Source of the DNA: Actinomadura rayongensis
GTDB lineage: Bacteria > Actinomycetota > Actinomycetes > Streptosporangiales > Streptosporangiaceae
Length of the DNA stretch: 64,000 bases
Direction: 5' to 3'
Assembly: GCF_009831215.1 (NCBI RefSeq)
Contig: NZ_WUTW01000007.1
Coordinates: forward strand, 248,001 to 312,000
Below the pieces are notes generated by a model. It was not told where the DNA came from, searched no databases, and worked only from the letters and a program-made list of their open reading frames with translations. Positions within the stretch are counted from its first letter, which is position 1, and the number at the start of each line of letters is the position of its first letter. This document shows, in pieces, positions 41,399-48,309 of this stretch. The translations under genes and the position numbers were made by a program.

Positions 41399-42330
41399 TT
41401 CGTGATCCCTTCGTGTCGGCGGCGCGCTTCGGCGCCGTTCGCGGCTTCGGTTCCCCGCGCCGCCGTCAGGTCGTCGAGGACGGCGAGGAGCGCGCCGTGG
41501 TCGAGGCTCCCTCGGCCCTGCGCCACCAGCGCCGCCATGAGCTGCGCGACGGCGTTTCCCAGCGGGAGGGGAAGGGAGGCGTCCCGGGCGGCGGCGGTGA
41601 CGATGCCCAGGTCCTTGTGGTGGAGCTCCGCCCGGAAACCGGGCGTGAAGTCGCGCTTCAGCATCGCTGCGGCTTTGCGGTCGAGGACCTTGCTGCCCGC
41701 CAAGCCGCCGTTGATCACACGGAGGGCGGCGTCGAGGTCGACGTCGAGCGCCTCGAGAAGCTTGATCGCCTCGGCGACGAGCTGGATGGCGCCGGCGACG
41801 ATCAACTGATTGGCGGCCTTCACCGACTGGCCCGCCCCATGGTCTCCGACTCGCTGGACGGTGGCGCCGACCGCTTCGAAGAGCGGCCGAAGCCGTTCGA
41901 CGTCCTCCTCGGCACCACCGATCATGATCGAGAGGGTGCCTTCGATCGCTCCCGCCTCTCCGCCGGAAACGGGAGCGTCGAGCATCCGCAGGCCGCGTTC
42001 GGCGGCTCGGCGCGCCAGCTCGCGGCTGGTCGCGGGCGAGATCGAGGAGAAGTCGACGATGAGCGTGCCGGGGCGGACGGAATCGAACACCCCTTGCTCG
42101 CCGGTGAGGACGGCTTCGACGTCCGGTCCGTCGGGAAGCATCAACGCGACGACGTCCGCCTGCGCCACCGCGTCCGCGATCGACGTCGCGGCACGGCCGC
42201 CCGCCCTGACGACCGGATCCGCCGATTCGGGCCGACGGCTGTATCCGACGACCGCGAAGCCCGCGCTCACGAGGTTGACCGCCATCGGCCGCCCCATGAT
42301 GCCCAGTCCCAGGAACGCCACCGTCGTCAT
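41395..42330 (-). CDS. 3-hydroxyisobutyrate dehydrogenase / tartronate semialdehyde reductase-like enzyme
   Basis: This 311-residue beta-hydroxyacid dehydrogenase has the NAD(P)-binding start FLGLGIMGRPMAVNL, the substrate-binding motif LDAPVSGGEAGA, the catalytic lysine region GAGQSVKAANQLI and the C-terminal helical domain (MLKRDFTPGFRAELHHKDL). It reversibly oxidises a 3-hydroxy acid to a semialdehyde, or reduces the semialdehyde. In this cluster it could handle a C3-C4 fragment of ring cleavage. It overlaps both neighbouring genes by 4 bp. Confidence 0.92.
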   Translation of the reverse strand: MTTVAFLGLGIMGRPMAVNLVSAGFAVVGYSRRPESADPVVRAGGRAATSIADAVAQADVVALMLPDGPDVEAVLTGEQGVFDSVRPGTLIVDFSSISPATSRELARRAAERGLRMLDAPVSGGEAGAIEGTLSIMIGGAEEDVERLRPLFEAVGATVQRVGDHGAGQSVKAANQLIVAGAIQLVAEAIKLLEALDVDLDAALRVINGGLAGSKVLDRKAAAMLKRDFTPGFRAELHHKDLGIVTAAARDASLPLPLGNAVAQLMAALVAQGRGSLDHGALLAVLDDLTAARGTEAANGAEARRRHEGITK

Positions 42331-42629
42331 GCCGGGTCTCCCAGGGGCTCGTAGTAGGAGCGCTCCCGGGACGCCAGGTGGTGCGGGATCGCGTCGTCCT
42401 TGACCAGCCGGGTGAAATGCTCCGACAGGGTGTGGGCGTCGTAGGCGTCCGCGTCCTCGTAGACCTCGAAAAGGTAGAAGACCGATGGGTCGTCGGCCGA
42501 GCGCGTCGGGACGTAGAGCAGGTTGCCCTTCTCGGCTCGGGTGGCCGGAGTGAGTTCTGCCAGGATCCGGATGATCTCGTCCTCGTGTCCGGGGCGTGCG
42601 GTCCAGGTGGCGCCGAGTGCGAGTGTCAT
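42327..42629 (-). CDS. ABM-domain (antibiotic biosynthesis monooxygenase-like) small protein
   Basis: This is a 100-residue ferredoxin-like ABM-fold protein with LGATWTARPGHEDEIIRILA, then LLYVPTRSADDPSVFYLFEV and YEDADAYDAHTLSEHF, the standard ABM pattern. Members are cofactor-free quinol monooxygenases or stress proteins (YgiN-like); hydroxyquinol oxidation to quinone is one known activity. It is coupled on both sides by 4-bp overlaps (start with the FAH gene, stop with the reductase gene). Confidence 0.88.
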   Translation of the reverse strand: MTLALGATWTARPGHEDEIIRILAELTPATRAEKGNLLYVPTRSADDPSVFYLFEVYEDADAYDAHTLSEHFTRLVKDDAIPHHLASRERSYYEPLGDPA

Positions 42630-43609
42630 GATCGTGCTCCGTCCGGTTCGGGCACGCAGTGGTTGCGCAGGGAGCCGAGCCCGGTGATCCGGCCCTGCGT
42701 GACGTCGCCGGCGCGCAGCCACCGGCCGCCGTAGGCGGCGGCGTTGCCCGAGGGCGTGCCGGTGAGCAGGACGTCCCCGGGTTCCAGGACGCCCAGATGC
42801 GAGGCGTAGGAGATCAGTTCCTCGACCCCGAAGATCATGTCGCCGCCGGTGCCGGACTGCATGACCTTGCCGTTGAGCAGGAACTCGATGCGCAGGTCGC
42901 GGTAGTCGGGCACGAACTGCCGGGGCACCAGGTACGGCCCGATCGGGAAGAAGGTGGGCCGGCTCTTGGACATGAGGAAGTCGGTGAGGGCGAAGCCGGG
43001 ACGGAGCATGACGTCCCGCGAGCTCACGTCGTTGCAGATCGTGTAGCCGGCGACGTGGTCCATCGCGGCGGCGGCGCCGATGCGGTGGGCTCGCCTGCCG
43101 ATCACGACGGCGATCTCCAGCTCCCAGTCGTGCTGGTAGCCCGGACCCCACAGCACGATGTCGTCATGCGCCCCCGCCAGCGCGCTCGACATGCCGCCGA
43201 ACAGGAACGGCTGTCCGTTGGTGACGACCCGGTCCGCGACGGCGATCGCCTCGGCCTTGATCTCTTCTTCGCTCATCTGGCGATCCGGGTCGTTACGGAG
43301 CAGCATTTCCGTCATCTCGACGTTGTGGCTGTAGTAGTTGGCCCCCGCGCACCACAACTGCCCTGACGGCAGGACGGGGGGCAGCGGGCGAACATCGGTG
43401 AAGGGGATCCCGTCGGCGGGCTCGACCTGCTCGGCCAGGGCGGTCAGCCGTTCCAGCGTGGCGTCCCAGTCCCCCAGCAGGGACAGGGTCGTCGCCTGCT
43501 CGCCGAACGCGCCGCGCAGATCGAACACCGTGTCGTCGACGACGAGGCCGGGGTAGCGCTCCCCTCGGCGCTCGAACATCCCGAGCCCGAAGGTCGGTGC
43601 GTCGCTCAT
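42626..43609 (-). CDS. Fumarylacetoacetate hydrolase family protein (second copy)
   Basis: This is a 327-residue FAH-fold protein with an N-terminal extension of ~80 residues and motifs WCAGANYYSHNVEM, HDWELEIAVVIG (metal acidic pair), YTICNDVSSRDVM and TGTPSGNAA. It differs clearly from the copy at 34727-35599, which supports separate steps such as isomerisation and hydrolysis or decarboxylation of a ring-cleavage product. It overlaps the quinone-reductase-like gene and the ABM gene by 4 bp each. Confidence 0.9.
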   Translation of the reverse strand: MSDAPTFGLGMFERRGERYPGLVVDDTVFDLRGAFGEQATTLSLLGDWDATLERLTALAEQVEPADGIPFTDVRPLPPVLPSGQLWCAGANYYSHNVEMTEMLLRNDPDRQMSEEEIKAEAIAVADRVVTNGQPFLFGGMSSALAGAHDDIVLWGPGYQHDWELEIAVVIGRRAHRIGAAAAMDHVAGYTICNDVSSRDVMLRPGFALTDFLMSKSRPTFFPIGPYLVPRQFVPDYRDLRIEFLLNGKVMQSGTGGDMIFGVEELISYASHLGVLEPGDVLLTGTPSGNAAAYGGRWLRAGDVTQGRITGLGSLRNHCVPEPDGARS

Positions 43610-44508
43610 CCGAGCACCACCACCGTGCGTCCGGCGATGTGCCCCCGCGCGTTGGACTCCTGCGCCGCACCGGCGTCGGCCAGGGCGAAGGACCTGGCGA
43701 CGGGGATCGTGAACGCTCCGCGGGCGGCCAGGCCCGCGACCAGCTCGCAGGCCCCCGTGTAGTCCTCGGCGGCCAGCGTCGTGTGCACGCCGAGGCCCCT
43801 GCCGCTGAAGTCCGCGCAGGTGACGACTCGTGCCGGGGTGCCGACGAGTTCGATCAGTTCGGGGAGCACTCCGGATCCGGCGACGTCCAGGGCGGCGTCG
43901 ACGGGACTGCCCGCGGCCGTCTGGGCGCGGGCGACCAGGCCCGGGCCGTAGCGGATCGGGATCGCTCCCAGCGAGCGGAGGTAGTCGTGGTTGGCCTGGC
44001 TGGCGGTTCCGATGACGCGCGCGCCACGGCTGACGGCGATCTGGATCGCGGCCGAACCGACGCCTCCCGACGCGCCGCTGATCAGGACGGTGTCGCCCTT
44101 CTTCACCTCGGTCAGACGCAGCATCCGGACCGCGGTCTCCGCGGGCAGCGGATACCCGGACGCCTCGGCGAAGGACACCGACGGGGGCTTCACGGCCCAG
44201 CCGGTGAGGACGGCGTACTCGGCGAGGGTGTCGCGGCCGCTGCCGAACACCTCATCGCCCTCCGCGACCCCCGCGACACCGTCGCCGACGGCCACCACCG
44301 TGCCGGCGGCGTCCAGACCGGTGCCGCTGGGGAAGGTGACCGGCGCGAATTCCCGGAGGTACCCGGCACGGGTCTTCCCGTCGATGCCGTTGACTCCCGC
44401 GGCTTTCACCGCGATCAGGATCTCGCCCGGCGCGGGTGTCGGGGTGTCGGTCTCGACGAGGCGCAGGACCTCGGGGCCGCCGTATTCGGTGTACTGAATG
44501 GCTTTCAT
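43606..44508 (-). CDS. NADP-dependent MDR oxidoreductase (quinone reductase-like)
   Basis: This 300-residue zinc-independent MDR protein has the start MKAIQYTEYGGPEVLRLVET, SGTGLDAAGTVVAVGDGV in the GroES-like domain and ISGASGGVGSAAIQIAVSRG in the Rossmann domain. There are no zinc-site cysteines. It probably reduces a quinone or enone formed by the hydroxylases of this operon. It is coupled by ATGA overlaps to the NTF2-like gene and the FAH gene. Confidence 0.88.
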   Translation of the reverse strand: MKAIQYTEYGGPEVLRLVETDTPTPAPGEILIAVKAAGVNGIDGKTRAGYLREFAPVTFPSGTGLDAAGTVVAVGDGVAGVAEGDEVFGSGRDTLAEYAVLTGWAVKPPSVSFAEASGYPLPAETAVRMLRLTEVKKGDTVLISGASGGVGSAAIQIAVSRGARVIGTASQANHDYLRSLGAIPIRYGPGLVARAQTAAGSPVDAALDVAGSGVLPELIELVGTPARVVTCADFSGRGLGVHTTLAAEDYTGACELVAGLAARGAFTIPVARSFALADAGAAQESNARGHIAGRTVVVLG

Positions 44509-45035
44509 GCCTTCCCTCCCGGGGTGGTGTCAGTGGGCTCGGCGACTCGGCCCGCGGTGGGGGCGTCGGTGACGAGCATCAGGGCGAAGCTGACGTCGGT
44601 TCTGCTGATCCGCCAGCCGGCCGCGGTGCGCTGGTAGGTGAAGGCGGCGTCCATGAACACCGACCTGAGCTGGCCTCCGTGGACCGAGCCGATGGGCATG
44701 ATCCACCGGCCGGTCGCGGTGTCGCCGTCGAGGTCGATCAACGGGCTGGTGAAGCTGTGCATCGCGATGTCGACGGTGGGCGCGACCTTCCGCAGGACGT
44801 CGAGGATGGATTTCCGGCCGCTCACGTGCAGGTCCATGTCGACGCTGTGCCATTCGGAGTCCTCGGTGTACACCGTCTCCAGCGCGTCCCAGTCGATGGT
44901 GCGGCCGGCGAACCCGCGGTTGGTGGCATGGGCGTAGCGAGCCGTGACCTCGCGGATCTGTTCGAGGTCCTCCAGACGCCGGACGCGGTCCTCCAGCGTC
45001 ATGGCGCCTCGTTCGGGGGCGTGGTCGTCAGTCAT
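44505..45035 (-). CDS. SnoaL-like (NTF2-fold) protein
   Basis: This is a 176-residue NTF2-fold protein. After a charged head the coiled helix LEDRVRRLEDLEQIREVTAR leads into YAHATNRGFAGRTIDWDALE, the SnoaL_4 pattern, and strands with EWHSVDMDLHVSGRKSI and HSFTSPLIDLDGDTATGRW follow. Relatives include bile-acid dehydratase-like proteins and scytalone dehydratase-type enzymes, with conserved Tyr, His and Asp positions; a dehydratase role is possible. The gene is 10 bp downstream of the FAD hydroxylase gene. Confidence 0.83.
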   Translation of the reverse strand: MTDDHAPERGAMTLEDRVRRLEDLEQIREVTARYAHATNRGFAGRTIDWDALETVYTEDSEWHSVDMDLHVSGRKSILDVLRKVAPTVDIAMHSFTSPLIDLDGDTATGRWIMPIGSVHGGQLRSVFMDAAFTYQRTAAGWRISRTDVSFALMLVTDAPTAGRVAEPTDTTPGGKA

Positions 45036-45045
45036 GGCAGTCCGT

Positions 45046-46635
45046 TCAAAGGTTCGTGATCGCGGCGGAGGCGACCGTGCGGAGCGCTTCCTCGAGCGCG
45101 CGGGCCGGGTCGTCCGGTTCGGACGGGGACCGCCAGGCGATGTAGCCGTCCGGTCGGATCAGGCTCGCCCCGCCGCTGTGCAGGCCGAGAACCTCGAGGA
45201 GGTCTTCGTCGTCTTCGGCGACGAGGGCACGGCCGATGATGTGGACGGTGATCGGGATACCGGTGCTCTTCGTGGTGGATTCCGCCGCGGTGGCCCACTC
45301 GGGGCCGTCCGTCAAAAGCGTCCAGCCCCGGGTGAGCACGTCGATCGTGGACAGGCGCCGTCCGTCGAGCCTCACCCATCGATGCTGTGCCCGGGTCCCG
45401 GGCTGACCGCGCCACAGGTCGGGACGTCGCGCCGGTGGCAGCTCGGGACCGGCTCCGATCACGGCCGCCGATCGGTAGAGCTGGCCGAGTTCCATTCCCG
45501 CGTCGTCGAGCAGTTCGGCATCACTGTGGAAGTCCGACCTGACGAAACTGTCGTCACGCAGAAAGATCTGGTCGTGACGGGTGAGCGCGATCGGTCGCCG
45601 TTCGGCGTCGTAGCTGGTGAGCAGCCGGGGCGATGATGCGCCCGACAGGACCGCTTCCAGCTTCCAGGCCAGATTGTGGGCGTCCTCGATGCCGGTGTTC
45701 GCGCCGTAGCCACCGCGGTTGGGCGGAAGCGTGTGCGCGGCGTCTCCCGCCAGGAACACGCGCCCGTCGCTGAACCGTGTGGCGACATGCCCGCCCATCC
45801 GCCACCTGCCGGTGGCGATGAGCTCCACCGGCAGGTCCTTGCGTCCCAACGCGCGGTGGACCTGCTCTAGCTGCTCCTGTTCGGTCCGTTCGACGTCGTC
45901 GGAGAACATCAGGATCCAGCGGCCGTCGTGATAGGTGGACAGGAACGCGCTGAAGCCCGGCTGATCGATCGTGAACTGGGTGTAGCCGCTCTCGAGATAC
46001 TCCTCCAGCGGCGCCCGGAAGATCACGCTGCGGATCGTGCGGACGTGGCCGAGGCCGGTCCTGTCGATCTGGAGCTTCTGCCGGACCGTGCTGTTCGATC
46101 CATCGGCGGCGATGAGGTAGTCGGCCCTGATCGCGTACTGCGAACCGTCCTCGCGGCGCACCGTGACCGTCACGGCGTCGGCGTCCTGGACGAAGTCCAC
46201 CATGCGGGTGTTCCTGCGGATGTCCGCGCCCAGTTCACGCGCCCGCCGCTCCTGCAGCGGCTCGAGACGATCTTGAGCGATGCCGACCATGGAGAAGAAC
46301 GAATGGTCTGCGGGGTTGGAGGGGGCGAGGCCCTCCCTGGGCGGCGTCCACGACTGCTCCTCATGCCAGGCCCCGCCGAGGCTCTCGACCCGGACCTTGC
46401 GCGGCCCGGGCCCAGACGCCGTCCTGACGTCCGCGAGCTCCAGCCCGACCGTGCGGAACAGCTCCAGCGTCCGCGGGGTGAAACCCGTCGCTCGGGGATG
46501 GGGCGAACTTCCGGGAGCCGCTTCGACGACGACGACACGGACGCCGCGATCAGCAAGGAACATCCCTGCCGAGAGCCCGACGACGGCTCCTCCGACGACC
46601 AGAACCGGCACCTGTTCCTGCGCCACCACAGTCAC
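45046..46635 (-). CDS. FAD-dependent aromatic hydroxylase (PheA/MhpA/TetX-like)
   Basis: This 529-residue group A flavoprotein monooxygenase has the N-terminal dinucleotide motif LVVGGAVVGLSAGMFLADRG, RATGFTPRTLELFRTVG, the DG motif LIAADGSNSTVRQKL and the FAD motif RVFLAGDAAHTLPPNRGGYG, plus a ~150-residue C-terminal thioredoxin-like domain as in phenol hydroxylases and MhpA. It hydroxylates an aromatic ring with NAD(P)H and O2. The GTG at 46635 is preceded by GGAGG at 5 bp. It is the first gene of a ten-gene operon whose promoter carries three 19-bp-spaced boxes. Confidence 0.9.
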   Translation of the reverse strand: MTVVAQEQVPVLVVGGAVVGLSAGMFLADRGVRVVVVEAAPGSSPHPRATGFTPRTLELFRTVGLELADVRTASGPGPRKVRVESLGGAWHEEQSWTPPREGLAPSNPADHSFFSMVGIAQDRLEPLQERRARELGADIRRNTRMVDFVQDADAVTVTVRREDGSQYAIRADYLIAADGSNSTVRQKLQIDRTGLGHVRTIRSVIFRAPLEEYLESGYTQFTIDQPGFSAFLSTYHDGRWILMFSDDVERTEQEQLEQVHRALGRKDLPVELIATGRWRMGGHVATRFSDGRVFLAGDAAHTLPPNRGGYGANTGIEDAHNLAWKLEAVLSGASSPRLLTSYDAERRPIALTRHDQIFLRDDSFVRSDFHSDAELLDDAGMELGQLYRSAAVIGAGPELPPARRPDLWRGQPGTRAQHRWVRLDGRRLSTIDVLTRGWTLLTDGPEWATAAESTTKSTGIPITVHIIGRALVAEDDEDLLEVLGLHSGGASLIRPDGYIAWRSPSEPDDPARALEEALRTVASAAITNL

Positions 46636-46673
46636 CGACTCCTCCAGGCACTGAAACGATCGAACAAGGGTGG

Positions 46674-46721
46674 TTATCGATAATTTCTACACTTATCGAG
46701 ACAGTAGCGAGTTATCGCTGG
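46674..46721 (+). promoter_or_regulatory. Site D: three TTATCGATAA-like boxes, FAD-hydroxylase operon promoter
   Basis: TTATCGATAA (46674-46683, a perfect palindrome), TTATCGAGAC (46693-46702) and TTATCGCTGG (46712-46721) form a direct-repeat series with an exact 19-bp period. The nearest box is about 39 bp from the GTG of the ten-gene operon. This is the strongest of the four copies and defines the motif. Confidence 0.7.
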
Positions 46722-47374
46722 CCGGGCAAGAGGGTGCGGAGAGCCGCAGGCACAAGCGCCCGACCTGCGCGAGTGCCGACAGAACGCCCTCCGGGAGAAC
46801 GGACGGAGCCGACCGGGAGCGGGCCTGGCGTGACCCGCGCCACACCTGGAGCCTACTCGAACATGGAACGACTTCTTGTTGAGAGTTGTTCCAGATTCAG
46901 ATCGAGACCACCCATGAACCCGACCGCGAGGACCGTCCGGCACCAGCGAACGCCAAGGTCGCGAAGGCAGCGGGAAACAGGCCGGACGGCCCAGCCATGA
47001 CGCTCCCCCAGGAGCGCGGAATCGTCGCGCCGGGCGGACCTACGCCCGGCATGCCGAGGCCGCAGCCGCCCCGCCCCCTCGATTGATCGATGCCCACACG
47101 CATGTCAGAGAGGGGGACCAACGCGCAGGTCGCCGACGCGATCAACGAGGCCGCCGCCCTCGAAGGCCTCCCCGCCCACACCGACTCCGGAGCATGACCT
47201 TGATGCAAGGAGGCTTTCCACTGCCTGTCCGCACGCTCGATCACGTAGGCCACACCCACCCCCAGACATCGCTCTCGTACCACTTCGTCCGGGTTCGGTG
47301 TTAGCGAAAAAGTTAGTCAGACGGGCCACCACACTGCCTTGCCGGACGCCGGACGGTCGGCCATCATCGAGCCC
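46722..47374. other. Intergenic stretch without a recognised gene
   Basis: About 650 bp between box site D and the GNAT gene show only short, frame-discordant ORFs with no recognisable protein motif, no complete transposase and no RNA gene. The composition is less GC-rich than the flanking genes. Just before the GNAT gene GTTAGCGAAAAAGTTAGTC carries a direct GTTAG repeat, a possible promoter element. Confidence 0.5.
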
Positions 47375-48094
47375 GTGACCGACAGAAAAGATGATCTGTC
47401 TTTCGTCGACTGCTCCGCGGCGGGGACGGCCATGCTCGACAGGCTTTACGCCGAGGTCTTAAAGCCGGCGTTCCCGCCCGCCGAGCTGATCAGTCCCGCC
47501 GAGATGGAGACGAGCTACGGGCGCCCGAACGCGAGATTTCCCGGAATGATCGCCGGAACCGCCGCCGGTCCGGTCGGGGCCGCCCTCGGCGAGTTCTCGG
47601 CCGCCAGCAACATTCTTCTGCTCTGCTACCTGGCGGTCCGCGCCGATCTGCGCAGCCGCGGAATCGGCGCCGATCTGCTCGCGCGGGCGCTGAGCCGCTG
47701 GCGCGCGGAGCTGCGGCCGACCGCGATTCTCGCGGAGATCGAGGACCCGCGCCGGCACCCGCCGAGTTCGTTCGGCGACCCGAAAGCCCGCGCCCGATGG
47801 TACGACCGCTTCGGCGCCGGTTTCCTACCGCTCTCCCATTTCCAGCCCGCGCTCCAACCCGGCCTCTCCCGGGCTTCCGGACTGCTTCTCATCTCGCTCG
47901 ACAGGGACGCGCAGAGCGTTCCCGTGGACGCGTTGACGCTGTTCCTGGACGAGTACATCGAAAGCTACGAGGGCCCCGCGGCACGCGAGGGCGACGAGAA
48001 TTACCTCGCTTTGCGGGCCGAGACCGTCGCGTGGGGCGACGCGGTACCGGTACGGCCGATTTCCCGGCTGGACGATTGGCTGCGCTCCGACTGA
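47375..48094 (+). CDS. GNAT family N-acetyltransferase
   Basis: This 239-residue protein carries a GNAT acetyltransferase domain in its first two thirds. The acetyl-CoA pyrophosphate loop is RSRGIGADLLARAL within LLCYLAVRADLRSRGIGADL, followed by ILAEIEDPR and the motif B-like region ARARWYDRFGAGFLPL. The acceptor is unknown. The GTG at 47375 is preferred; a TTG at 47339 is an in-frame alternative. The gene is followed by a hairpin and then the NTPase gene in the same direction, so the two may be functionally linked. Confidence 0.82.
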   Translation: MTDRKDDLSFVDCSAAGTAMLDRLYAEVLKPAFPPAELISPAEMETSYGRPNARFPGMIAGTAAGPVGAALGEFSAASNILLLCYLAVRADLRSRGIGADLLARALSRWRAELRPTAILAEIEDPRRHPPSSFGDPKARARWYDRFGAGFLPLSHFQPALQPGLSRASGLLLISLDRDAQSVPVDALTLFLDEYIESYEGPAAREGDENYLALRAETVAWGDAVPVRPISRLDDWLRSD

Positions 48095-48112
48095 CGGCCG
48101 AGCGCGCCGTCC

Positions 48113-48131
48113 CGCCGGAAAGTCTCCGGCG
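48113..48131 (+). terminator. Small hairpin after the GNAT gene
   Basis: A CGCCGGA / TCCGGCG stem of 7 bp with a 5-nt loop (AAGTC) begins 19 bp after the GNAT stop. There is no T-tract. It is a weak candidate terminator that would separate the GNAT and NTPase transcripts. Confidence 0.35.
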
Positions 48132-48309
48132 CGGCGCCGGACCGGCCGTCGAGAGTGTCCACTTTTGGTCGACGCACGCGGGAAACGAACGGGGACGCCG
48201 TGCGGGAATCGATGCGTCGTTACGATCGGTTCACCATGCGGGCCGGGTCGCCCCGGCCGTGTGCTCGCCGCCGAGCCACGGTCCGGCCCGCGCCGACCAG
48301 GAGATCATT

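Noticed and set aside
46897..47283. Minus-strand ORF between the hydroxylase operon and the GNAT gene
   Set aside because: Its start and composition looked gene-like, but no motif is recognised, no ribosome-binding site precedes it, and the plus strand gives equally long frames in the same stretch.
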